From positions 69,020,993 to 69,084,992 of the forward strand of contig NC_069132.1 of the NCBI RefSeq assembly GCF_026914265.1: DNA of 64,000 bases, read 5' to 3'. The DNA comes from Mya arenaria. Its lineage: Eukaryota > Mollusca > Bivalvia > Myida > Myidae. Shown piece by piece: positions 1-12,469 of the stretch. A program made the position numbers and the translations under genes. The notes below the pieces were generated by a model. That model saw only the letters and a program-made list of their open reading frames with translations, made no database searches and was not told where the DNA came from. The first letter of the stretch is position 1. The number at the start of each line of letters is the position of its first letter.

Positions 1-1
1 A

Positions 2-1846
2 AAGGAAATAACTCTACAGGTTGATGCTTCCAAATATGGCCTTGCTGCAGTTCTCATGCAAGATGAGAAACCAGTCAGTTTTGCTTCGAAATCTCTCACT
101 AAAACAGAGGTTAACTATGCTCAGATAACGAAAGAGCTATATGCCATTTTCTTTGGTTGCAAAAGGTTTCACCAGTACGTATATGGTAAACGAATCAAAT
201 GTCAGAGCGATCATAAACCACTGTTGGCAATTTGGAAAAAAGGCTTGCATTGTGCACCCCCACGTTTGCAATGTTTGCTGTTACAGTTGCAGAAATACGA
301 TGTAGAATTGATATTTGTCCCAGGTAAACAAATTCCTCTAGCAGACACGCTGTCTCGCAAATATTTACCTGACACATACCCAGAAATTGCAGAAGGTTTA
401 GACGTGCATGTACACGCTGTCATGTCAAATTTACCTGTAAGTGATCAGAAAATGGAGCTGATAAGGACTGCCACAGAGTCAGATTCTCAAATGCAATTAC
501 TTGCAAAGGTTATTCTTGAAGGATGGTCAAATGACAGACCACAATGCCCCAGCACGCTTCTTGAATTTTGGAACTTTAGGGATGAATTGTCAGTAGCTGA
601 TGGCATTATACTGAAAGGAAACAAAATCCTTATTCCCAAGGAAATCAGACCCTTAATGTTGGAAAAGATTCATGAAGGTCACTTTGGTGTAGAGAAATGC
701 ACACAACGCGCACGCGAGGTTCTGTTTTGGCCAAATATGTCTTCAGAGATAAAATCACTAGTGCTAAATTGCCCAATTTGCCTAGAACACAGGTGTTCAA
801 ATCAAAAGGAACCCCTGCAACCTAGCAAAGTGCCCGATAGACCATGGCAAATCTGTGCCACAGATCTGTTCCACTGGAACAATTCTGATTGTGTCTTGCT
901 GGTAGATGCATACAGCAGATATTTTGAGGTTAGCATGCTCCCAAACTCAAGGTCAGTCACAGTGATTGATAAATTGAAAGGTTACTTCAGCCGTCACGGC
1001 ATCCCAGAAGTTTTACGATCTGATAATGGACCATGCTATGACTCTTTAGAGTTCAACAAATTTGCAGAACAGTACGATTTCAAACACATAACATCTTCCC
1101 CAGGTCACTCCTCGGGTAATGGACTTGCTGAAATTACCGTCAAGACAATTAAGTCTCTGTTCACAAAAACAAAACAGGCAGGAAATGACCCATACCTAGC
1201 ACTGTTAGAGTATCGCAATGCCCCATTACAATGTGGTCAATCCCCTGCACAGCTCTTAATGAGCAGACAGTTAAGGTCAACACTGCCATTAGTAGACAAA
1301 CAGCTTAAGCCACGAGTACATGATATGCAGACTGTTAAAGACAAAATGCATATTTCCAAACAAAAGTCAAAGCTTTATCATGACCAGTCTGCTAAGCCAC
1401 TCAGATCTCTTGAAATAGGTGAAAGTGTAAGGGTAAGGCAAGGAAAACGTTGGTTACCTGCTGTAGTAGAAAAAAGGGTTAACAATAGGTCATATGTTGT
1501 CAAAACAGAGAACGAAGGATTATACAGAAGAAACAGGCAACATCTTTTAAAAACTAATGAGAAACCTTTTCCCACCAATGGTCAATCTTATCAGTCAAAT
1601 CCATCCACCTCTGATCTAAATCCTAGCCCAATACCTTGTCCTGCTACAGAAAAGTCATCTTCTCTAGGTAATACAGTACAGCCACAAGTATCAGAGGAAA
1701 CATTTAATTCCCCTTCAGTTGAAATACCTGTCAACTCACAAGCACAGACCATTTCAGATAGCCATTGTCAGACATCTGATGATAGGGTTTATTATACAAC
1801 GAGATCGGGTCGGAATGTCAAAATGCCTCAGAAACTTTCATTGTAA
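2..1846 (+). CDS. pol: Ty3-type retrotransposon polyprotein, 3' part (RNase H and integrase)
   Basis: The frame is already open at base 2, so the protein begins upstream of the window. Numbering from the first Met (base 56), RNase H covers about residues 1-105, with the VDAS motif just before that Met, an acidic residue in KEL near 27 and SDHKPL near 51-56. The integrase zinc-binding part has H206, H209, C239 and C242. The catalytic core carries D270, D323 (SDNGP) and E359, a DD35E spacing. An integrase C-terminal region with SYVV and RRNRQHL follows, then a Ser/Pro/Thr-rich tail. In this family integrase inserts the cDNA copy into the host genome. This stretch has no internal stop or frameshift, so the copy may be young. 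No chromodomain and no envelope frame are visible. Gag, protease and most of the reverse transcriptase lie outside the window. Confidence 0.93.
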   Translation, partial: KEITLQVDASKYGLAAVLMQDEKPVSFASKSLTKTEVNYAQITKELYAIFFGCKRFHQYVYGKRIKCQSDHKPLLAIWKKGLHCAPPRLQCLLLQLQKYDVELIFVPGKQIPLADTLSRKYLPDTYPEIAEGLDVHVHAVMSNLPVSDQKMELIRTATESDSQMQLLAKVILEGWSNDRPQCPSTLLEFWNFRDELSVADGIILKGNKILIPKEIRPLMLEKIHEGHFGVEKCTQRAREVLFWPNMSSEIKSLVLNCPICLEHRCSNQKEPLQPSKVPDRPWQICATDLFHWNNSDCVLLVDAYSRYFEVSMLPNSRSVTVIDKLKGYFSRHGIPEVLRSDNGPCYDSLEFNKFAEQYDFKHITSSPGHSSGNGLAEITVKTIKSLFTKTKQAGNDPYLALLEYRNAPLQCGQSPAQLLMSRQLRSTLPLVDKQLKPRVHDMQTVKDKMHISKQKSKLYHDQSAKPLRSLEIGESVRVRQGKRWLPAVVEKRVNNRSYVVKTENEGLYRRNRQHLLKTNEKPFPTNGQSYQSNPSTSDLNPSPIPCPATEKSSSLGNTVQPQVSEETFNSPSVEIPVNSQAQTISDSHCQTSDDRVYYTTRSGRNVKMPQKLSL

Positions 1847-2091
1847 ATACATGCTGTATTGACTATGTAAATAATGTTTTCAGGAACTACTTTTTCATGT
1901 TTATATGTTTAATTCTTGTTAGATTTTAGATATAATAGAGAGTGTTCTTACATTAGCAGAAAACCACAAGACATGTAATATAAACTATGCAGTCATAAAA
2001 TGGATAAGTCAAGCTGTGCATTTATTGACATAGGAACTTAGCAAATTACTACAAGCTGTGAACTCCAGTTCTGACTGTGAGAACCCTACTT

Positions 2092-2105
2092 CAAAGAAAG
2101 AGAGA
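2092..2105 (+). other. Polypurine tract of the Ty3-type element
   Basis: A run of purines (AAAGAAAGAGAGA) lies directly before the TGTTACA that begins the proposed 3' LTR. In LTR retrotransposons this tract primes plus-strand DNA synthesis. About 245 bases of non-coding DNA separate it from the stop codon of pol. Confidence 0.6.
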
Positions 2106-2340
2106 TGTTACATAATTGGACTAGCTGCCAATTACTGATAAGCCCAACCCACTGTAGTAAAGGTGTATCGCCCACTAGCCAATAGCAGTCTCTCTGCTCA
2201 GAATACACTTGACCATTCATACATGTATTCACTCTGCTTGTAGCATCCATGCTGTTAAGAACTAATAAAATGTTGTCTTCTAACTGGAGTTAGTTGTTTA
2301 CCTAAACCAGCTAACATACAAAACAAATTGTAATGTTACA
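2106..2340 (+). repeat. 3' LTR of the Ty3-type element
   Basis: This segment starts TGTTACA just after the polypurine tract and ends in TTACA, giving the usual TG...CA borders. It contains an AATAAA poly(A) signal near 2263. The 235-bp length fits a short Ty3 LTR. The right border is less certain because TGTTACA is not inverted there, and the 5' LTR lies outside the window and cannot be compared. Confidence 0.6.
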
Positions 2341-5300
2341 AAGTTAATTAGATATGCATATCACGTATTTTGCAATTACGTTGTCGCATCTAATCGTTTC
2401 CTACACTTTAACCCATTTGCGAATTTAACGCGTCAGAATGGATCATACTTACTTAAAAATGAGAGAGCAGGTTGTCCGAAAATGGATTTTTACCGTAGTA
2501 TATCTGTTTACGTGAAAATCAACAACTGACATGACGTAGAGACTTAATAGAAACATTTTTGGACGTTAATGATTTTGCACGAACCATCGTGGTCGACATG
2601 CAAGAGGTTGAATAGTGCGTTATTTACATTTGTCTTCGTACCCATCCTTTTCGTACCATCTGGACCCGCGTTTCAAAACACACCTTGTTGATTATTTGAA
2701 AATTATATGTTTAAATATAAATTCTCAACAATTCTTATCAATTGTAAATACTTTTAAATGTAAAGTTGTACATGTATGCTTCTGCCTTCAGAATGTAAGA
2801 AGACACACTAGAAAATTGATGAGCTGTTCCTCCACACCAATCAAATTGTTGATGACAGTTTTTTTTCTATTTTACTTCCATATGACTGCAATATCATTTT
2901 TAGGAAATACAGAATACAAAATCAATACGTTTTGGATTAAGATAGTGCATAGAAATGATTAATCCTAGGGCAAATACTTGTACCTTGACGGATTCTTTTA
3001 TGAGTCCTTATTAATACGGCAAATCCTTCTCATGAAGGACGCACTCTGACACACTTTTCGGCCAGATGTTTTGATTGGGATTCGGTATTAAAGCATATTA
3101 TGTCTATGAAAGGTTATAGAACGATCTAAATTACCCGTAAGTGTTATTTCATATCAGCTAGTTCCTTCTACAAAAAAGTAAATATTCAATAAACAATTAT
3201 GAGTTTAAGGTGTTTGTTTCTTATTACTTTGTCAAATTATACTGGTATGTACACGAAACTGTTTCATTTAAAGTTTTTTTAACCGAATTTAATTGAAGCG
3301 GTAAAACATGTTTTTAGTAAAATTCAATGCCAATTTTATTCAAAATATTCTTCCAATTACATGATAAAGTATAAATATAACTTTTATATTAGTAATCTGT
3401 TTTAAGCATCAACTACTTATCTGAATACAATTTCAATATCCCCCATTGGATAAGAAGAATGCCGCTGTGAGCGTCTACTATTTTAGACAAGTACAAATTC
3501 TTATTACTGGACTGGCATTAATATTAACAATGTGGTTGACACACTGTGTAGGTGCTCAGTTAAGCATTGCGTGTTATGATTACTATCAGGATGAGTAACT
3601 AGCGTACAAGAAGACAAGCACCACAGATGCTACCACTTGAAATAATGGAACCCTCGCCTGCAGCTCGACAGACGACGGAACAACAGCGGACATGCTACAA
3701 CGTTCAGGAAAGAGTAGCTCAGTGGGCGACCTTGGCTCCTTTGCAGGGAGGAAAGAAGTCCTGGTGTACACAGATTGGAGGCGATGTACTGTTAAACATG
3801 CTGTAAGTGGTGTCCACTGAGTCAAGTATGGGTGAAGACTCGCTGTACATCCATCGGCTTGGACTCCATCAAAAGCCACTCAGCTACAACTGAACACACA
3901 TAGGCGAACCGAAACAGAGTACTAGAAACTCCTGAAAATAATGAGGGCGCCCAGAAGATCTTTTTTATACACCTATTGTGTGATGACTGCGACTACTTGT
4001 CTCATTTGACTAGAGTGTTTGAGAAAAATGTTGCAGACTTGTCAGGCTCACATGTTCCTGGTGAGTGCAGTCTCCGCCCTAGATGTTAGCAGTGTTCCAA
4101 GTGTCATGCCAACTTTCTTTGGCGATGTTTAGGTGTCTTAGCTTGCTGAACAACTTTGGCTGCGAGAGGAAGAGACTATACGAATGGCTGGTACTGAAGG
4201 CATCATACAGAAACTGCCTGCTACTTTGCAATCCTATGATTCTATGTCAGACCTTTTACAAGAAACACTTAGAGCAGTATCCCAATATGGAGAAACTGTT
4301 TAGTACACATGAGACTCTTAGATTTAAACAGCACCAGTAGAGCGCAACACCATCAACGTACTACGAACGTACTTCCGCCTACAGCGGAAGGTTACATTAC
4401 AATAGTAACAGAACATTGAAACACCATCAAACTATAAACAAACAAATATATACAATACTATATACATGTTTAGACATAGTAAAAATAATAACAAACAAAC
4501 CAACCAACATTATTGGAACATATAATTATTAAGCATGAGGGTATTTACAATATTCACAACTAATACATTGAATCTAACATTCCATCAGGAACAGACGCTG
4601 TTTGTATTCAAGTTAGTTTATCATTGGGTTGTGGTTACAATGGCAAATATAGTCAATTTATGTTTGTTGCAAAATTTGACACAACTATAAAGCAGTGGAT
4701 TCCACAATCATCAGTGATGTCGAGAACGGTAAATCCTCTATATATTTCAATAAGTTGATGGTTCAGATTTAATGAAATCAAGCGTCTAAAGTGTTCTTCA
4801 CTTATGAGGTTTATAAAATTCGACCACAGTCGGCATCGTTCATTTTCAAAATATGGACAAAAGAACACCTTATGCAGAAGAATTTCATTTGTTACTGTAC
4901 CACAATAATATCATGTTATGTTGTATTTCCTTGCAAATGATTTGCATAATAAGTCGAACATTGAGAAGTATTGCTTTTTCTAAACTGAGAAGCTTTTAAG
5001 AAATCGCCATATCAGACAAAATTCATTATTTGAGTGAAAAGAGAGAATAGTCTTAAGGTTTTCGTGATCGCTTATTCTTATTTTCCACGCTATTGTAACA
5101 TGTTTATCAATGGCTGATTTGCAAATCCTTTTCCAAACAATTTTGTTTGGAAACATGGAAAAATTAGAAAATTATGTTGGATGATGTGAGGTCGTATTTG
5201 CCTAGAATACTATATATTTCTTGGATAAATCCACAGTTTGTCACATTAAAAACCTATTTCGAAGCGTAGTATATGCATTCAGTAACATAAATGACGTCAT

Positions 5301-5370
5301 TGTACAATATACTATTTTGAAAGCCATCTTGAGAGGGATTTAACTGTATATTATCCGTCTTTTTCAAGAA
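2341..5370. other. Non-coding stretch, nothing recognised
   Basis: The DNA is AT-rich, with only short chance reading frames. A patch at 3590-4340 is less AT-rich and has broken frames on both strands. It could be an old, unrecognisable element, but I cannot assign it. Confidence 0.5.
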
Positions 5371-5374
5371 GCCT

Positions 5375-5587
5375 TTAAAGTTTTAGCATACATGTAGTAG
5401 AACGAAGGAAGACAGCCCTGTAGCTTGACGGGTCAGATCTTATTTTGTTGCCTCCCTTGAACAGAACTGTAATCACTCCCTTCTTCATGTCTGGCGAATT
5501 TGAGATTTGTATCATATGAATCAGCAATTTCGTTATGCATTTACTTAAGGGATTCCCGCCGTGGATGTAGTTTTTTTTATAAAACAT
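5375..5587 (-). pseudogene. LINE reverse-transcriptase fragment
   Basis: On the minus strand about 70 residues read through PDMKKGVITVLFKGGN and DPSSYRAV. This matches the conserved early part of non-LTR reverse transcriptases, in which a lysine-rich LxKGG segment is followed by DPxxYRP/AI. Nothing recognisable continues on either side, so it is an isolated remnant of a 5'-truncated or decayed copy. The CR1/Jockey group is likely, but the clade is not certain. Confidence 0.7.
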
Positions 5588-7660
5588 GTTTACATGTTTT
5601 GAGCACTGATGTAACCATATCAGTTGATATTCTTGGAATCTGTATGCACACTTGACGTGTATTATTTGTTAAATCATTCAGTTTCATTTCAACATACATT
5701 TCGTATTCTCTGTCAACAGGGTGGCATAATCAACCGTCTTACTTCGCCGGGCGGCCGAACTTGATCAGATGGCGGTAGTATCAGAGGACCTCGGGAGAGG
5801 GGGCAACGTCACTTGTTTGCACGAAGACTTCTTAAACGATAAGGACGTAATCGGACAAGTACATGGACGGGGAGCTCTGGACATTCAAATATAATACAAG
5901 AAAGCTCGGAAATGTATACCGTCTTCGGATTAGAACTGTTGAACTTAACTCATTTTATATTTCGTATTACATTGCAACACAATTGTCAACATTCAAATAT
6001 CTAAATTTATATTAAGGGTTGAGTGCACAAAATTCAGTACAAAATTATAGTTGTGTCGACACTTGTTTATTTGGAAGGAAATGTACATTCGACTCATGTT
6101 CAAAACAACCGACATGTGATTGCAAGAGATTATCTCATTTAGCTTGAGTGGGGAATGAACATACGGATAGTTATGTTTTCGATTTCATTTCATTTTATGC
6201 CAAACATAAAATATTTATTATCTTAACCTTAAGTAAAGACAAACAAAGGAACACAATATAGGTGTGCCAACAAGCGGGGTATTTTATTTTGTATATTCTG
6301 ACAATTCAATAACATTCACACAGGCACTGATTCTCTGAATAGCCATAACATGGTGAATGGCTCAATGTTCCTATACACAGTGATGAATGCTTCTGCATTG
6401 TAGTAATGTCCGGAATCAATGCCACTCACAGCCCTCTACACGAATAAACTCCCATTCGTACGTTGGTAACACAAACAATACCAAACTGAAAAATAAATAT
6501 GCGTTAATAACACAGAAACAATCATCTATTTGTATATCATTTTTTGTAATCAATAAAACACGCTACTAGTGTACAATGACACGATCCTCTCCGTACCCCA
6601 CTTGCTTATCGAATGATTTCCCAAATCAGTACATAACCCGATACTTGTAATTTCCTCGAGGAAAATGTAAAACTTATATAAACTACAGTACCCTACAAAA
6701 TCTACCTCACAACCGAATTTTACATTTATTTATCAATTCCGATAATAAATACATATATATATTGAGGGTCACTCAGATTTTCCAACTCATGTGGTCAGAT
6801 AATAGTTCATTGAATGTTATTGGCGTGTTCACCCACGAGTGTGAATGGTGCCTGAGAATACACATATGTTAATGAGGGTCTTTCAGCAAACTCACTCAAG
6901 TGGTCACTTTTTAAATCCCTTGAGTGAATGGCTTAGGAGTGTGCGTGTGAGTGGTGACTAAGAACAATGAATACAGATGTATTACTTGAGTGTCACTCAC
7001 CTACACCACTCGAGTGTACAGTCCCATGATAGCACCTAAATGACGTCAAGGGTCTGAGTTGACCCAAATGTTGGCAACGGACGCGCCTCCACGTGATTAG
7101 GACATTCAGAAGCGATATGGAACAAATATTTAGTGATTGATGAACGACTTGTTTGTCAGTATAAAAATTTATACCTAGCGTTACCGAAAAAGACAACAAA
7201 GTAATCTAAATTTTATAAGGACGTTACGACTTACCGGAAAAGACGTGTTTTAATTTGTGTCCCAGCCCTTTGAAATAATTAATTTATTAAAAAAAATATT
7301 TCAATGATAAATCTCTTCATACCACCTGGTAAGCATATACTTTATATGTTGTAACTAAATGCTTAATACAGTATGTTAATCAGGATGCCCTCTATATAAT
7401 TAAGATTGATAATGCTACTTCAGATAAAATATTTTGTTTAAGTTTGAGTGATGGACTTGGACTTAATAATAGAGTTTCTTATTATATGATGCGCGTACAT
7501 TACATAAAGACAAGAAATTGCAGTGCAATTACAAATAATCGACCCTGGTGGGACTGGGAGTGAGTTGTTGCCAAACAGTTAATGTACGTTGCATTAATAT
7601 TTCGCTGGACAAACAGTTTGCTAAATTTCAAAAACTATATTTCACTATGTATTTTTTTAA
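5588..7660. other. Non-coding stretch with a repeated ACTCGAGTG-like motif
   Basis: No coding sequence is recognised. Between about 6770 and 7020, variants of CACTCGAGTG and CACTCAAGTG recur on both strands, giving a degenerate inverted-repeat texture of the kind left by an old small transposon. Confidence 0.4.
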
Positions 7661-7669
7661 AATAACGTG

Positions 7670-9190
7670 TTCCATTAAAAAACAACTCTCCCAGCACATT
7701 AAAAGGAACGAGCTAGTTTTACCTACTTGTCATCAAAAATCATGCTGGAATTTCTAAAAGGGGCCCATTGGAATATGAGAAAAGAACTTCCGCGCGTGGA
7801 CCCTGATACATGATGGAACTATTTCGAGGATTATTGTTTAAAAATGAGCAACCAAACCAGAATGATATCGCTTTTGGTACGAATACATGTAATTATGAAT
7901 ACGATCGCCTTTTACATTCTGATATTACTGACGGGGTGGTTATTAAAATAATTTTAAAATTGAAAAAGGGAAATCTCAGGGGCATGATGGATTCGAGGCT
8001 GAATTTTACCAGCATACATGGCAAGCCATAACTCCAGTTTTGCGTCAACTATTTAATAGGGGTTTTAGTACAGGTATATATATTTCCTGATACTTTGAGA
8101 GATAGTACGTATTATTGTCTAAGTGCACAAGTCGAGCTCTAAAGAGGATCCATACAATAATACGGGTATCGTTATGTATCAAATATTTTCAAATATGCGT
8201 TTGATGGATTGGTACTCTATAAATATATTTGCTAGTTTGCACAACATAGTCTTTTCCGGGTATTGACCTCTACTCCAATCTACGCAGGCGACGACGAAAT
8301 GACACAACCCTTTCGTTGTAACGTTGGTACGAGACAACGGGACGTAAACAGTACGATCATATTTAATTTATTTATCAATAAGTTATTCTCCTTTCTACGG
8401 TCAAAGGGACATACGGGTAAATTCATTACCGTGCAAATCGCGAACATAATATGCATACTTTTTGCAGATGACGTTGCGAACTGCGCGGACACCACTATCG
8501 AAATTCACTTACTTTTAGATTCTATTTCGAAGTTTGGATAAATAGTGGTATGACTTTCATTCTGAAGAAAACAATTCATCGTGTTTAAAAATGGTGGACC
8601 TCTGCGGCCATACGAACATCGGTCTTATAATGGCGTCCTGGTAAATGTATTTAAAAACATGGGACTTATATTCATGCCTAAATCATCTGGGATAAAGGCA
8701 AAATTAAAACTAGCTGCACAGGCCCGGAAGTCGATTTTGGCTACGAAGGCTTACCAAAGATATTATGGACACTTTTCGAACTCTGAATCTATATTTTAAA
8801 ATATTTAATTCAATGGTAAATCCATACTTAATAATGGAGCTGAAATGTACGGTACGCAAATGTCTGATATGCTGGAACAAATCCAAATCCAATATTGTAA
8901 AGATTTTCTTGAAGTAAATAATTATGTTTAATACTGTGTTGCATTGGGGAATGCGGAAGGTTTCCATTATGTATTGATCAGCATGTGAAATGTATTATGT
9001 ACAGATGCAAACTACTTTGTATGTCTAATAAACGTGTTTCAAGAAACTGCTATTTAATGCTCAAACGGTATAAAGACATTGGAAGAAATACTTAATCTGT
9101 GAAAACTTTTTTTTACAGATATGACTTTTGTTTTGTTTGGGTAAGTCAAGAAGATGGAATTAATAGAAAAAAATCGGTATCATTTAAAGC
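7670..9190 (+). pseudogene. Degenerate LINE (non-LTR retrotransposon) reverse transcriptase
   Basis: Pieces of one reverse transcriptase appear in order but in different frames. A pre-RT linker lies near 7700-7980 (SDITDGVVIKIILKLKKG). A shifted GFEAEFYQ segment is near 8000. The palm follows at 8263-8541, with NVGTRQRD in place of the usual RQGD and the catalytic ILFADDVANCADT. The thumb and C-terminal part run to about 9190 in several frames. The FADD motif carries the two metal-binding aspartates of the polymerase. Stops and frameshifts make it inactive. Gene order suggests a CR1/Jockey-like element. The fold-back element begins at its right border. Confidence 0.8.
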
Positions 9191-9535
9191 TGCACTCTAA
9201 CAGATTGAACGTTTTGACAACTTTTTTTTTCTTGGAACGAGCCATTTTTTTGCGAAAATGCATGGACACCAGTTATATAAGACTGCTGACAAATATCAGA
9301 CCGCAGATTTTTGTATTTAAGTTCAAAAATTGACGTTTTATGCACTTTTCTTAAACCGCTGGTAACGCCTTAAGCATTAAAACATTAATTTTCGAACGGA
9401 AAATGAAAATCTGCGGTCTGATCTTTTGTCAGCAGTCTTTTATCATTGGTTTGCAGATATTTACGCAAAATAATGCTCTTTCCAAGACAAAAATAAACAA
9501 AGTTGTAAAAATGGTATATCGGTGAGAGTGCAGCT
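9188..9535. mobile_element. Fold-back MITE flanked by TTAA (complete copy)
   Basis: The element begins AGCTGCACTCT and ends in the inverted AGAGTGCAGCT, with TTAA directly outside both ends (9184-9187 and 9536-9539). The similarity continues inward: AGACTGCTGACAAA and CAGACCGCAGATTTT occur in both halves in opposite orientation, so most of the 348 bp can fold on itself. A TTAA target duplication is the signature of piggyBac-type transposition. There is no coding sequence, so it would depend on a transposase encoded elsewhere. Two more copies lie in this window. Confidence 0.85.
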
Positions 9536-9539
9536 TTAA

Positions 9540-12310
9540 GCAAAGGTAAGTTGACTGTAAAAGACAAATTTGGTTTGAAAAATAAAGAGACTAAACACGA
9601 TGTGACACATAAAAGCCTGTTTTTTTTTTAAATGAATACAGTAAATTACTTATGTATTAATTTACCATTTAATGTGAGGAAATTGTAAGCGAGATTTCGA
9701 TGTTCTAGCCATAAATTATTATTTGAATTTGGTCGACATTTGGGTATCAGGGAAAATGGAGTGTGTAGACAAGTAGTTATAGCGCTAAAAGTGACACTCT
9801 TATTCAAAATCAATACATATAGATGTATAACAAACATAAATTTTGAGAGATAAACCTTTAACTACTTACTTAATAAAGCATTTATTGAAAATATTACTTA
9901 CTGATAACATGATTGTACATAACCGTGTATTTAATGGCTAAAAACGCAAACATATTAAATGATTGGTGAATGCTAAAAGATTTACTATGATTTACTATAG
10001 TCTCATAAGGTATGAATACCTTGTTTTCTGCACCTTTCTTTCAAATTAAACTTGATTTCCCTCGTAAGAACCATTTTTTTTGACATTTATTCAACCTTTT
10101 TGAAATATTTTAACAATTATATTAATTTTGGTTAATGTCATTTGGGAGTAAGAATGCATCTTTTAATTTTGATATTACATGTGTAGAAGATGAAATTCAT
10201 GTATTCTTTCAATGTTACAATCAAGAAAGGCAATAACATATATATTCCTGGTAAAAGGGTAGGCAAGATTTTCAAAAACTTCATTGATCTTATGCAAAGT
10301 CTGAACGAAACAGAATAGAAAATAGTGTATTCTTTGGTCATTTTACAATTAAACAAAAAACAAATAAGAATAATAATTGATTTCATGTTTTTGTATTGTG
10401 TATGTTGTATTGTGGGCCACAGGCCTTTCTTTACAGATGCAGTTTGACTTGACCAGCCATAATTAATAGTTGTTATATTCACCCCAACACCTGCGATCCG
10501 AGAAAATTATTTTTGCTTGCCTTGAACTTGTCTTCCGACCTAATGCAACATGGATTCCTTGAAAAAAATAACGGTGCTAAACTTCAAAGTAAGTGAATGT
10601 TCTTAGGAGAAACGTATCATTTTAAGTTTGAACTAAATTTTCGGAGTATACATAAACCGCTAGAAATTTTATTTTTTCATTCTGAAGTGTTGCCAGTTTG
10701 CATTGAAATGTATTGGGCAATTTATCAATAGTGTATATACGTATAACCTTAAAGCCTTGCAAATAAAATAGTTTCTACATGTAGCCAAAAATCTTGGAAC
10801 CAAAAGGTCGATATATTTGCATGAAGCATAGTCTGAAGATCCTATCCCATAAATAAGTATATGTCGTATATATTGTATTAAGATTTTCAATTATAACTTT
10901 TGCATTTCATTTTTTATTTTTCCACCAATCGTGCGTTTGTCTTCAATCCTTGTATGTGTTGATACATTATCCCAATTCAATTCTTTTAAAATAGTAGTTT
11001 TTTTTTTTTCAGATGTAGAAAAATTCATTAGCGTAAGCTAAAGGTCGCGTTTAAGTGAGAAACTCATATTTAACGAAGCGTTAAATGTTAGTTACGATTT
11101 TTTAGGGATTTAACGGACTGTAAATGTATTATATTAAACAATGGATTAGAGCATCTGGTCCCTTGTTGTTTGTGACCAGAACATTTTGAAGTCAGCTTCA
11201 TATATCAGTCTATATATATAAATGCATGACCAGCCTTAGTTTGGTATATTACCATAATTGCTGTACAATATGTAAGCGTTATGCCATCTTTTGTCTAACT
11301 CTAATGTAATGTTAGCAGTTTAAAACAAATGAAATGGTGGCGGTGGTATACACTGTTGTCCAGGGATTTGATATTTGAACAAGTAGTTCGCTCTATCATT
11401 TTCAATGTTTTGTACCTACGTCATTTGCACAATCCAACTTTACTTGAACAAACTCGAGTGAGGTCAGTGTAACCTTGGTTGCGAACTAATAAAGAAACAC
11501 TGTCAGTCAGTTTCATAGGAAAATTGCTCATACGCCAACCGAGTGATTCTTGTTTCTAAACCGATACATCTTTAAGGTCCATGTATTATATTACATTCAA
11601 AATGTCATATACAAAGGCACAATTGTATTCGTTTAAATTGTTCATGAATAGCTGGTATATACATGAAGGGGTAACATACATGGACAATTGCAAACATGCA
11701 AGAGAATATGGAACTAATTTGTAAGTCATGCTTTCGACCATCGGATACTTTGAACAAGTGTTTGCCTTTTTTTGGTAAATGAGGCAAGGATTTTTGAATT
11801 GTAAAAATAGCGACATTAAATTGTTCAACAGTCAGATCTTTAAAACAAGGATTATCGAGAAAAGAATGCTGAAAATGGGGCTTGCTGCGACTTTTGTGCT
11901 TAAATACACATGCCGGAAGAAAGTTGCAATAGTACAGAACAGAATTCTATTTGGAAATGTGAATTTCGGCCATATTTAGGTTGTCGAAGTAACATTGAGT
12001 TTAAAACAATGACTTTTAAGGCTTTCAAAATTAACCCAACCCTTTCTGGTTTATGTATAACATAAAACTAAATTAGCGCGTTTATTTTGTGTGAACTGTG
12101 TTAAACCCCTTGTGTACAGAATTAGGCCTATATATAGACCATGAACGCACGTATCAAAATAATGAAAATAAATTCATATTGATTAAACAAAACGTAATAT
12201 AAGACGTTCAGGTACAATATGGAAGCTTGTTAAGATAATGCAACTTTTGTTTAATTAATGAATGTGAGCTATTTCTTCACTATCACTTTCCGTTGCATAA
12301 CTGTCATTTC
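9540..12310. other. Non-coding stretch, nothing recognised
   Basis: The DNA is AT-rich, with short chance frames on both strands and no splice-linked or conserved coding pattern that I could recognise. Confidence 0.5.
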
Positions 12311-12314
12311 CAAA

Positions 12315-12468
12315 GCTATTAAAGTTTGAACTGTGCTGTTTGTGGAGTTTTGTGCTGTTCTTCTATGTTTCTTGTTTGTGATTTTATGTTCTATGTCTTT
12401 GGCGTTTACCCATTGCCATTAAACCTGGTTTATGTTTAAACGTTTTGCTACTGGGCTTGTTTCTGCAG
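12315..12468 (-). repeat. Dispersed repeat, family R1, inverted copy
   Basis: Read on the minus strand this contains AGAAACAAGCCCAGTAGC, then a TAAACATAAACC block, TTTAATGGCA and GGGTAAACGCCAA. The same blocks occur in the same order at 38766-38895 and 59371-59525 on the plus strand. No coding capacity is visible. It is probably a short retroelement or the 3' end of one. Confidence 0.7.
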
Positions 12469-12469
12469 C

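Noticed and set aside
3586..3879. 97-codon open frame on the minus strand
   Set aside because: No family pattern, no splice context, and the opposite strand is equally open. Probably chance in a less AT-rich patch.
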